From: Cupriavidus laharis
GTDB lineage: Bacteria; Pseudomonadota; Gammaproteobacteria; Burkholderiales; Burkholderiaceae
DNA: 41,900 bases
Reading direction: 5' to 3'
Assembly: GCF_914271435.1 (NCBI RefSeq)
Contig: NZ_CAJZAI010000027.1
Coordinates: forward strand, 1-41,900
A program made the position numbers and the translations under genes. Within the stretch, counting starts at the first letter, position 1. Every line of letters starts with the position of its first letter. Positions 15,553 through 22,647 of this stretch are shown piece by piece. The notes beneath the pieces are model-generated. The model made no database searches and was not told where the DNA came from. It saw only the letters and a program-made list of their open reading frames with translations.

Positions 15553-15600
15553 TCGCCGGCTACGCCGGCGAAACAGCCGCGCCCGCCAAGAACGACGAGC

Positions 15601-15815
15601 CGATCAAATACCAAAAGAAGGCCCTCGACCAACCACCGGCTTCGATCACGCACCAATCCGGTTCATCCCCCCCAAAGTCCACCCTCCAAAATCCCCATCT
15701 CCATCAATAAAACAACCGTTTCATGGTAATCCATGATGGAACAACTGTTGCTAACGACCTAGCATCCCATCAACCCGACAGCGAATCCCACGAATTCGCC
15801 CTTCAAGGAGCCACC
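15601..15815. promoter_or_regulatory. C/A-rich leader of the solute-binding protein gene
   Basis: This 215-bp stretch is C- and A-rich on the plus strand up to about 15705. No gene is recognised; a frame open from 15723 into the binding protein lacks a ribosome site. It holds two palindromes like those around the RpiR gene: TGGAACAACTGTTGCT at 15737-15752 and a weaker TAAAACAACCGTTTCA at 15708-15723, 29 bp apart. These are candidate operators. Confidence 0.45.
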
Positions 15816-16724
15816 ATGAACGCCGTGAAATTCACCTGCCTGAGCCTGGCCCTGGCCGGTACCCTGACCGCGGGCGCCGCGCAGGCCGTTGACGTTGCCA
15901 GCAGCCCCACGCTGAGCAAGATCAAGTCGTCCGGGGCCATTGCCATTGGCCACCGCACGTCGTCGATCCCGTTCTCGTACTACGACAGCAACCAGAAGGT
16001 GGTCGGCTTCTCACAGGATCTTTGCGACCGCGTGGTGGATGAGGTGAAGAAACAGACCGGCGTGCCCAACCTGCAGGTGAGGATGGTGCCGGTCACATCG
16101 CAGAACCGCATTTCGCTCGTGCAGAACGGCACGGTGGACCTGGAATGCGGTGTCACCACCAACCTGAAGGCCCGCCAGCAGCAGGTGGCGTTCTCGACCA
16201 CGTTCTTCGTGGCTGGCACGCGGCTGCTGGTGAAGAAGGGCAGCCCGGTGCACGACTTCCCTGACCTGTCCGGCAAGGCGGTGGTCACCAATGCGGGTAC
16301 GACCTCGGAGCGCATCCTGCGCCGCCTGAACGACGAGAAGAAGGCCAATATCACGATCCAGAGCGCCAAGGACTACGGCGAATCGTTCCTGATCCTGCAG
16401 TCGGGCCGCGTGGCGGCGTTCATGATGGATGACGTGCTGCTGTCCGGTGCCCGCACCATGTCGCCGAATCCGGCGGAGTGGGTGGTGGTTGGCACGCCGC
16501 AGTCGTTCGAGGCCTACGGTTTCATGATGCGCAAGGATGATCCCGGGTTCAAACAGCTCGTCGACGGTGTGCTGACCGGCCTGATGAAGAGCGGCGAAAT
16601 CAACACGCTTTATGACAAGTGGTTCCTCAAGCCCGTGCCGCCCAAGAACATCAATTTCGAGTTCCCGATGAGCGAGCCGGTGAAGAAGGCCTACGCCAAC
16701 CCGAACGACCAGGCGTTCGAGTAA
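15816..16724 (+). CDS. Amino acid ABC transporter solute-binding protein (GltI-like)
   Basis: 302 residues from the ATG at 15816, with AAGGAG six bases upstream. Signal peptide cleaved near AQAV (about 24). The rest is a family 3 periplasmic binding protein of the glutamate/aspartate type: GAIAIGHRTSSIPFSYYD at the first strand, ECGVTTNLKAR with the ligand-contact pattern, TNAGTTSERI in the hinge lobe, and the typical MSGEINTLYDKWF-like end (SGEINTLYDKWFLKPVPP). It would bind an acidic or related amino acid in the periplasm. No permease or ATPase genes are nearby, so it must use a transporter encoded elsewhere. It converges on the RpiR gene with 8 bp between the stops. Confidence 0.9.
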   Translation: MNAVKFTCLSLALAGTLTAGAAQAVDVASSPTLSKIKSSGAIAIGHRTSSIPFSYYDSNQKVVGFSQDLCDRVVDEVKKQTGVPNLQVRMVPVTSQNRISLVQNGTVDLECGVTTNLKARQQQVAFSTTFFVAGTRLLVKKGSPVHDFPDLSGKAVVTNAGTTSERILRRLNDEKKANITIQSAKDYGESFLILQSGRVAAFMMDDVLLSGARTMSPNPAEWVVVGTPQSFEAYGFMMRKDDPGFKQLVDGVLTGLMKSGEINTLYDKWFLKPVPPKNINFEFPMSEPVKKAYANPNDQAFE

Positions 16725-16732
16725 GCCTTCGG

Positions 16733-17626
16733 TCAGCCGCGATTCGCCGGCACGTAGGCGCCGGCGCGATGCAGTTCGCCTTCCGCCAGTTCCAGCGCGC
16801 GGATGGCGCCCTTGCCCTTGCGCGCGAGCAGCTGCTCGACCAGCGCTTCGACCGTGGCGATGCCAGCCGTGATCGACGGGAAGAACGATGGGCTTTCCAC
16901 GGAGAACAGCAGCGTGCAGTCGGCGGCCAGCGCAATCGGCGCGACCGAACTGTCGGTCAGCGCCACCACCTTGCAGCCGGCTTCGCGCGCGGCGCTGGCG
17001 ACACGGATGATTTCCTGCGAATACGGCGCGAAGCTGATGACCATCACGGCATCACGCGGGCCGAAGGCGCGCAGCTCCATTTCGAGGGTGCCGGCATCGC
17101 CGCGCACCAGTTGCACCGTGCTGCGGAACAGCCGGTAAACATAGTGGAACGTGAAGGCAATCGGGAAGCACGAGCGGAACCCGGCCACATGCACGCAGGC
17201 CGCTGCGGACAGCAGTTCCGCAGCGGCCTGCAAAGCCTTTTCGTTGCCCGCGCCGATCTGGTCCAGGTTGTTGTGCTGGGCTTCCAGCATCTCGCCGAGC
17301 ATGCGGTTCGTGCCGCCGTCACGCACCACCTTGCGGGCCCGGCGTGCATAAGGCTGCGAGCTACCGCGCAGGGCGTCGACGAACAGTTCGCGCAAGCCCT
17401 GCCAGCCTTCGAAGCCCAGATGCTGCGACAGCCGCACGAGCGTGGCCGGCTGCACCCCTGCACTGACCGCGATCTTGCGCATGGACAGTACCGGCACGTC
17501 CTGCGGATGATCCAGCAGGTAGCGCGCGCCGCTCTGGAACTGCACGCTCAGCGTCGGGAAGCTGGCGCGCAGCCGGGCCTGCAAGGCATCCAGGTCTTCT
17601 GGCGGGGTGATGCTGTCGGGCGACAT
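16733..17626 (-). CDS. RpiR/MurR family transcriptional regulator (HTH-SIS)
   Basis: 297 residues from the ATG at 17626; GGAGC lies about 6 bases upstream, which favours it over an ATG at 17662. The N-terminal HTH_6 domain (about 15-95) has LSMRKIAVSAGVQPATLVRLSQHLGF, the usual RpiR recognition helix region. A SIS sugar-isomerase-type domain covers about 125-265 (HVAGFRSCFP, then VMVISFAPYSQE). SIS domains in this family sense phosphosugars or other small ligands. The gene is divergent from the aminotransferase; a 16-bp palindrome lies 20 bp before its start, consistent with autoregulation. Confidence 0.9.
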   Translation of the reverse strand: MSPDSITPPEDLDALQARLRASFPTLSVQFQSGARYLLDHPQDVPVLSMRKIAVSAGVQPATLVRLSQHLGFEGWQGLRELFVDALRGSSQPYARRARKVVRDGGTNRMLGEMLEAQHNNLDQIGAGNEKALQAAAELLSAAACVHVAGFRSCFPIAFTFHYVYRLFRSTVQLVRGDAGTLEMELRAFGPRDAVMVISFAPYSQEIIRVASAAREAGCKVVALTDSSVAPIALAADCTLLFSVESPSFFPSITAGIATVEALVEQLLARKGKGAIRALELAEGELHRAGAYVPANRG

Positions 17627-17645
17627 CGGTGCTCCGGATTGGGGT

Positions 17646-17661
17646 TGTAACGATTGTTGCA
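17646..17661. promoter_or_regulatory. Candidate RpiR operator 1
   Basis: TGTAACGATTGTTGCA, an imperfect palindrome of form TGYAAC-N4-GTTGCA, 20 bp before the regulator's start codon. It matches the site at 17780-17795 in both half-sites. Confidence 0.5.
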
Positions 17662-17779
17662 CAGGCGGCGCGGCGCAGCATCACCCAGTCGTGTGATTCG
17701 CCGTGCGCCCGGGCTGGCAACAGCCGTCCTGCCGAGGTGCCTGCGCAATTGACTCATTCGGTTCTTGGTTCGGCATCAA

Positions 17780-17795
17780 TGCAACATATGTTGCA
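17780..17795. promoter_or_regulatory. Candidate RpiR operator 2 (perfect palindrome)
   Basis: TGCAACATATGTTGCA is its own reverse complement over 16 bp. Its right half overlaps the -35 hexamer of the aminotransferase promoter, a good position for repression. Confidence 0.6.
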
Positions 17796-17820
17796 ATTTG
17801 GATCGCCTTCTCCTTATACT
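17791..17820 (+). promoter_or_regulatory. Sigma70 promoter for the aminotransferase gene
   Basis: TTGCAA (17791-17796), an 18-bp spacer and TATACT (17815-17820). The start codon is 107 bp downstream, leaving a leader of about 100 nt. The -35 lies within operator 2. Confidence 0.6.
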
Positions 17821-17926
17821 TCCGATAACCGCGCTGCCAACTGGCTGTATATCGTCCATCCGGACCAGAACCTGTAAGTCCGCGGCGGGTTGCCCGATTC
17901 CTCTTCATATTGCAGGACCGATCGCC

Positions 17927-19252
17927 ATGACTCACGTCTTTCATCGCAATCCGCGCCAGGCATTGCCTGTGGCAGTCGCCGGCAGCGGCGTCGAACTGGT
18001 CGACAGCGAAGGCCGGCGCTACCTCGACGCCTCCGGCGGCGCGGCGGTGTCATCGCTGGGTCACGGCCACCCGCGCGTGATCGCGGTGATCAAGGCGCAG
18101 CTCGACACCATCGCCTACGCGCATACCTCGTTCTTCACGACCGAGGTGTCCGAGACACTCGCGCAGACGCTGGCGCAGGCCGCGCCAGGCGACCTTGAGC
18201 ACGTCTACTTCGTCTCGGGCGGCTCCGAAGCAGTCGAGGCCGCGCTCAAGCTCGCGCGCCAGTACTTTGTCGAACTGGGGCAGGGCAGCCGCCGCCATTT
18301 CATCGCGCGGCGCCAGAGCTATCACGGCAACACGCTCGGCGCGCTGGCCATCGGCGGCAACGCCTGGCGCCGCGAGCCGTTCCTGCCGCTGCTGGTGCCT
18401 GCGCACCATGTGTCGCCGTGCTATGCCTACCGCGACCAGGCGGCCGGCGAGACCGACGAGCAATACGCGCAACGGCTGGCCGACGAGCTGGAGGCCAAGA
18501 TCCTGGAACTCGGCCCTGAGAACGTAGCGGCGTTCGTGGCGGAAACCGTGGTCGGCGCCACCGCCGGCGCGGTGCCGCCGGTGGCGGACTACCTGAAGCG
18601 CATCCGGGCTGTGTGCGACAAGTACGGCGTGCTGCTGATCCTGGACGAGGTCATGTCCGGCATGGGCCGCACCGGCCACCTGTTCGCCTGCGAAGAGGAC
18701 GGCGTGGTGCCCGACATCGTTACCATTGCCAAGGGTCTGGGCGGCGGCTACCAGCCGATCGGCGCGATGATCTCCACGCGCAGGATCTACGACACCATCG
18801 TGGCCGGCAGCGGCTTTTTCCAGCACGGCCACACCTATATCGGCCACGCTACCGCGTGCGCCGCCGCGCTGGCTGTCCAGCGCACCATTGCCGAAGACAA
18901 CCTGCTGGCCAATGTCCGCGAGCGCGGCGAGCAATTGCGGGCGCGCCTGCGTGAAACGCTGGGCAACCATCCGAATCTTGGCGACATCCGCGGCCGCGGC
19001 CTGTTTGTTGGCGTCGAATTCGTCGCCGACCGCGACAGCAAGGCTACGCTGGATCCCAAGCTGAAGACCCACGCGAAGCTGAAGGCCGCCGCCATGCAGA
19101 ACGGCCTGCTGGTCTACCCGATGGGCGGCACCGTGGACGGCGTGCGCGGCGACCACGTGCTGTTCGCACCGCCGTTCATCTGCACGGCGCGGGACATCGA
19201 CAATATCGTCGAGCGTTTTGCCGGCGCCGTCAGTGCTGTCCTGCCGGCCTAG
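17927..19252 (+). CDS. Class III aminotransferase, PLP-dependent
   Basis: 441 residues from the ATG at 17927 with AGGA upstream. The class III fold is complete: N-terminal LDASGGAAVSSLGHGHP, SGGSEAVEAALKLAR binding the PLP phosphate, SYHGNTLGALA, D240 in LILDEVMSGMGRTG contacting the pyridine nitrogen, and the Schiff-base K269 in TIAKGLGGGYQPIGA. The C-terminal RGRGLFVGVEFV is typical of omega-amino acid:pyruvate or diamine-type aminotransferases. The amino donor is not deducible. With an RpiR regulator divergent to it and a binding protein under the same palindrome, a role in catabolism of an imported amino acid or amine is likely. Confidence 0.92.
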   Translation: MTHVFHRNPRQALPVAVAGSGVELVDSEGRRYLDASGGAAVSSLGHGHPRVIAVIKAQLDTIAYAHTSFFTTEVSETLAQTLAQAAPGDLEHVYFVSGGSEAVEAALKLARQYFVELGQGSRRHFIARRQSYHGNTLGALAIGGNAWRREPFLPLLVPAHHVSPCYAYRDQAAGETDEQYAQRLADELEAKILELGPENVAAFVAETVVGATAGAVPPVADYLKRIRAVCDKYGVLLILDEVMSGMGRTGHLFACEEDGVVPDIVTIAKGLGGGYQPIGAMISTRRIYDTIVAGSGFFQHGHTYIGHATACAAALAVQRTIAEDNLLANVRERGEQLRARLRETLGNHPNLGDIRGRGLFVGVEFVADRDSKATLDPKLKTHAKLKAAAMQNGLLVYPMGGTVDGVRGDHVLFAPPFICTARDIDNIVERFAGAVSAVLPA

Positions 19253-19352
19253 CTGCGCCACCGTCTGTGGAAACCAGTCGATTGTGACGATGGGGCTACA
19301 TGAGCGGTTTGTCTTGTAGCCGCAACGCCGCGGCGCTGGCATAGCAATTTCT

Positions 19353-19381
19353 TTGACCCATGTAAAAGCGTGCCTTACACT
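19353..19381 (+). promoter_or_regulatory. Sigma70 promoter of the minor pilin operon
   Basis: TTGACC (19353-19358), a 17-bp spacer and TACACT (19376-19381). It lies 60 bp before the pilE ATG at 19441. The rest of 19253-19440 shows no gene. Confidence 0.6.
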
Positions 19382-19440
19382 TCGCGCCATAGCCGCCGGA
19401 AATAGGTCATCCGGCACATAATAAGCATCGGAGCGCGAGC

Positions 19441-19986
19441 ATGGGACATAGAAGCCCTGCAGTGCGACACGACAGCAGGGTCAGGCTTGTCAAGCTGTCG
19501 TTTCGGGTCATTGGGGTAAACGGGTCTTCCGCCGGCATGACATGCCGGTGCGCGCACGCGCGTTCGCGCCGCGTCAGGCCGGCGCTCGGGTTTACGCTGA
19601 TCGAGCTGATGATCACGGTGGCGATCATCGCGATTCTGGCCACCATCGCCTATCCCTCCTACACGCAGTACGTCATCCGCAGCAACCGCTCCGCTGCGCA
19701 GAGTTTCATACTTGGCGTTGCCAACCTGCAGGAGCAATACAGCCTGGACGCGCGCCAGTACGCGACGACGCTGGCGACGCTTGGCGTCACGGTTCCGTCA
19801 GAGGTTTCTCGCAACTACGCCGTCACACTAACTGCGAACAACGCTGCGACACCGCCCACGTATACCGTCACGGCCACGCCTACGGGCAGCCAGCTCGCGA
19901 ATGACACGAAGTGCCTGAACCTGACGGTGGACCAGACCGGCACCAAGGGCATCAGCGGGCCAGGGCCCCTGACCAGTTGCTGGTGA
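19441..19986 (+). CDS. pilE: Type IV pilus minor pilin PilE
   Basis: 181 residues. The class III/prepilin signal is G50|FTLIELMITVAIIAIL, with Glu at mature position 5 and a long hydrophobic helix; PilD would cleave after G50 and N-methylate F51. The C-terminal part has two Cys (in DTKCLNL and the final SCW), typical of the pilin D-loop. The ATG at 19441 has GGAG with 7-base spacing, but gives an unusually long 50-residue leader; ATG 19537 would give an 18-residue leader but lacks a ribosome site. First gene of the pilE-fimT-pilV-pilW-pilX-pilY1 operon, which primes pilus assembly. Confidence 0.88.
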   Translation: MGHRSPAVRHDSRVRLVKLSFRVIGVNGSSAGMTCRCAHARSRRVRPALGFTLIELMITVAIIAILATIAYPSYTQYVIRSNRSAAQSFILGVANLQEQYSLDARQYATTLATLGVTVPSEVSRNYAVTLTANNAATPPTYTVTATPTGSQLANDTKCLNLTVDQTGTKGISGPGPLTSCW

Positions 19987-19992
19987 GCGGCC

Positions 19993-20469
19993 ATGACCCG
20001 ATTCAAGAGCCTTTCATCAGCGTGCAGGCGAAGCACCGGCTTCACGCTGATCGAACTGATCACCACGGTGTTCATCGCAGCCATTCTGCTGTCCATCGGT
20101 ACGCCTTACTTCGGCGACTTCATACTGGGCCAGCGGATACGTACAGCGGCTTCCGATCTGGCATCCAGCCTTGTCTATGCACGCAGTGAGGCGGTCAAGC
20201 GAAACACCGGGGTCACTATCGCGCCGGCCACCGGCGGCTGGCAGAACGGTTGGACCGTGACAGTCGGGGCTGCCGTGCTGAGCAGCCACGAAGCCTTTAC
20301 CGGCTTGACCCTGACGGGGCCAGTCGGGGGACTGGTCTACAACAGCAATGGTCGACTGGCCGCAGTGCCAACACCTTTCGGCATTTCTGCATCCGGTAGC
20401 TCTGCGATTCCACGTTGCGTGAGCGTTGACCTGAGCGGCCTGCCAAGCAACCTGGCAGGGAGCTGCTGA
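19993..20469 (+). CDS. fimT: Type IV pilus minor pilin FimT/FimU (GspH family)
   Basis: 158 residues. Leader of 16 residues, then G|FTLIELITTVFIAAILLSI with Glu at mature position 5. The segment RTAASDLASSLVYARSEAVKR is the GspH/FimT signature that follows the pilin helix. The C-terminus has two Cys (PRCVSVD and the last GSC) for a disulfide. Part of the minor pilin complex that initiates pilus assembly; FimT relatives bind DNA in some competent bacteria. It starts 6 bp after pilE, and its TGA overlaps the pilV ATG by one base. Confidence 0.9.
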   Translation: MTRFKSLSSACRRSTGFTLIELITTVFIAAILLSIGTPYFGDFILGQRIRTAASDLASSLVYARSEAVKRNTGVTIAPATGGWQNGWTVTVGAAVLSSHEAFTGLTLTGPVGGLVYNSNGRLAAVPTPFGISASGSSAIPRCVSVDLSGLPSNLAGSC

Positions 20470-21056
20470 TGCGCCGCTTAACACCGATACGGAAATCCGA
20501 CGGCGGATTCGGGCTGATTGAGGCGTTGGTTACGCTGATCGTCCTGCTGATTGGTCTGCTCGGACTGGTGACGCTGATGCTGGCGAGCCAGCGGGCCGAG
20601 TTCGAGTCTTACCAGCGTGCCCAGGCGCTCATCCTGTTGCAAGACATGGTCGAGCGCATCAATGCCAACCGTTCGGCAGCCGGCTGCTATGCCGTTACCA
20701 CGGACACGGCAAACGGTGCGCCGTATCTGGGTACTGGCGCGGGTACGCTGCCCGCATGTTCGCTGGGCACGATCCAGGCCTACACCCTTGCCAACAACGA
20801 CCTGGCTGCCTGGAACAACCTGCTTGCCGGCGCAGCCGAGGCCAGCGGCACCAGCAATGTCGGCGCCATGACCGGCGCGCGCGGGTGCATCAGCTTCAAC
20901 GCTGTATCCAGTACCTACGTAGTGAGCGTCGCCTGGCAGGGTAAGAACAAGACTGCAGCGCCTGTCGCGGGGCTACCGTGCGGCAAAGGGCTGTATGGAG
21001 ATGAAACGCAGCGGCGGGTGGTGAGCGCCACGCTGCAGATTGCCAACCTCAACTGA
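20469..21056 (+). CDS. pilV: Type IV pilus minor pilin PilV
   Basis: 195 residues. A 13-residue leader ends GG, then FGLIEALVTLIVLLIGLLGL with Glu at mature position 5. Next comes the usual PilV pattern ASQRAEFESYQRAQALILLQDMVERINANR. Four Cys in the globular part (AAGCYAV, PACSLG, RGCISF, LPCGKG) suggest two disulfides, as in other PilV proteins. Coupled to fimT and pilW by ATGA-type overlaps on both sides. Confidence 0.9.
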   Translation: MRRLTPIRKSDGGFGLIEALVTLIVLLIGLLGLVTLMLASQRAEFESYQRAQALILLQDMVERINANRSAAGCYAVTTDTANGAPYLGTGAGTLPACSLGTIQAYTLANNDLAAWNNLLAGAAEASGTSNVGAMTGARGCISFNAVSSTYVVSVAWQGKNKTAAPVAGLPCGKGLYGDETQRRVVSATLQIANLN

Positions 21057-22120
21057 TGGCTGCCGTGACGACTCCTGCCACCTTGCGCCCGCTCTCGTCC
21101 CTGCGTCGCCGCCAGACCGGCATGTCGTTGGTGGAGCTGATGGTTGCCATCGCTATCGGGCTATTCCTGATGGCGGGCATTACGGCACTGATCAGTCAGC
21201 AAAGCAGTGCGCGCGCCGAACTGGATAAATCGAGCCGGCAAATTGAGAGCGGACGCTATGCCTTCACGCTGTTGCAGGACGACATCGAGCATGCGGGCTA
21301 TTACGGCCGCTTCGGTGGCACGATGACTGCATCCGGGGTATTGCCGAATCCGTGCTCGGTTGCCACGGCCAGCGTTGGCGACGCGCTGGCGCTTCCGCTT
21401 CAGGGGTATGACGCGCCGACTTCCGTGCCGGCGCCCCTGTCCGATTGCCTGCCCGACGCCAATCATGTGCCTGGAACGGACATCCTCGTCACCAGGCGCC
21501 TTGAAACCGGCGATGCACTGGCCTCGCCGGCCACCGGGGTGGCGGGCCAGATCTATGTGCAGACGACGCCGGCAGACAAGAAGATCGGCATCGGTCCCGA
21601 CCCGACCCCGGCCACACCATCCACCTACACGCTCGTACAGAAGGACGCTACGACGCCAGCGCCATTGTGGCGTTACGTGCAGTCGATCTATTTCATCAGC
21701 CCCTGCAATCGCTACGCAGCGGGCGCTATCGTCTGCACGTCTGCCGCTGACGGCGGCAAGCCGGTGCCTACGTTGAAGCGCCTTGAGCTTACAGCCTCTG
21801 GCGGTGCTCCTGCTTTCGTGATCACGCCGCTCGTGGACGGTATCCAGAATATGCAGTTGGACTATGGCGTCGATGCGATCGGTGCCGGCACGCCGGCGGT
21901 GCCGTTCATTACGGCCCCGGCACTTGCGGACTGGCCTAACGTGATGGCCTTGCAGATCAGTCTGCTGGCTCGCAACGCGGATGCTTCCGCCGGCTATTCC
22001 GACACGAAGACCTACAGCATGGGCAGTGCCGGATCGGTTGGCCCATTCTCGGATTCCTACAAGCGCCACGTCTATACCGGCACCGTACGTGTCATCAACC
22101 CGAGTAGCCGGAGGGAGTAA
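21056..22120 (+). CDS. pilW: Type IV pilus minor pilin PilW
   Basis: 354 residues, start codon sharing a base with the pilV stop. Leader of 22 residues ending QTG, then MSLVELMVAIAIGLFLMAG with Glu at mature position 5. SRQIESGRYAFTLLQDDIEHAGYYG matches the conserved PilW region after the helix. The large globular domain (about 250 residues) and its position are characteristic. Probably sits at the pilus tip complex together with PilV, PilX and PilY1. Confidence 0.9.
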   Translation: MAAVTTPATLRPLSSLRRRQTGMSLVELMVAIAIGLFLMAGITALISQQSSARAELDKSSRQIESGRYAFTLLQDDIEHAGYYGRFGGTMTASGVLPNPCSVATASVGDALALPLQGYDAPTSVPAPLSDCLPDANHVPGTDILVTRRLETGDALASPATGVAGQIYVQTTPADKKIGIGPDPTPATPSTYTLVQKDATTPAPLWRYVQSIYFISPCNRYAAGAIVCTSAADGGKPVPTLKRLELTASGGAPAFVITPLVDGIQNMQLDYGVDAIGAGTPAVPFITAPALADWPNVMALQISLLARNADASAGYSDTKTYSMGSAGSVGPFSDSYKRHVYTGTVRVINPSSRRE

Positions 22121-22122
22121 AC

Positions 22123-22596
22123 ATGAGGCGCAAGTTACTGAGGCGCGGCAACCAATACCGGGGTATCAGCCTGGTGGTTGGCCTTGTGATGCTGATCGTG
22201 CTGACCTTGCTGGTGGTGTCTGCTGTCCGTATGAGCAATTCCAGCTTGCGCATCGTCGGGAACCAGCAGGCCAGGGCGGAAGCCAGCGCAGCGGCGCAGC
22301 AGGCGATCGAAAAGGTCATCAGCTCTGCGGCGAATTTCTACACCCCTGCCGCGCAGAACTTCGACATCGACATCGACAACGACGGCGTAGCGGATTACGC
22401 GGTGCAGACAGCCGCCCCGGCTTGTCTGCAGATGGTGGCGTCGGATGGCTACAGCTATGACTTCTCCCAGTCAGCACCTCAGGACACTTACTGGGATGTG
22501 ACAGCCATTGCGACGGACAAGCGTGGCAGCGGCGTCACCGTCACCATCCATCAAGGCGTAAAGGTGAGGATGGATTCGACCGCCACGTGCACATAA
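22123..22596 (+). CDS. pilX: Type IV pilus minor pilin PilX
   Basis: 157 residues, 2 bp after pilW. The leader ends RG, then ISLVVGLVMLIVLTLLVVSAVRMSN. Mature position 5 is Val, so the Glu of most pilins is absent, as is common in PilX_N-type proteins. NQQARAEASAAAQQAIEKVISS is the family helix that follows. A DIDIDNDGVADY stretch (near residues 80-90) resembles a Ca2+-binding loop. Two Cys (APACLQM and the last TCT) may pair. Likely bridges the pilin shaft and PilY1. Confidence 0.88.
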   Translation: MRRKLLRRGNQYRGISLVVGLVMLIVLTLLVVSAVRMSNSSLRIVGNQQARAEASAAAQQAIEKVISSAANFYTPAAQNFDIDIDNDGVADYAVQTAAPACLQMVASDGYSYDFSQSAPQDTYWDVTAIATDKRGSGVTVTIHQGVKVRMDSTATCT

Positions 22597-22647
22597 GACG
22601 GCATGGGCACTTAAGGACCAAATTTTCGGGATCGCCGGGGGCTAAAT

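Larger units (their letters stand above)
14909..15600. repeat. Inverted duplicated element with covarying hairpins
   Basis: A non-coding stretch made of two homologous halves in opposite orientation. Matching blocks, left / right: 25 bp perfect (14925-14949 / 15553-15577, each itself a CGCCGGC hairpin), a variable hairpin (14953-14977 / 15524-15552), AAGCGCGTTT (14985-14994 / 15511-15520), a 12-bp block (15071-15082 / 15446-15457), and a longer arm (15141-15200 / 15340-15398) with a 23-bp perfect core at 15171-15193 / 15346-15368. The order is collinear on both sides. Short open frames inside show no family features. It looks like a genus-level intergenic repeat. Confidence 0.8.
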
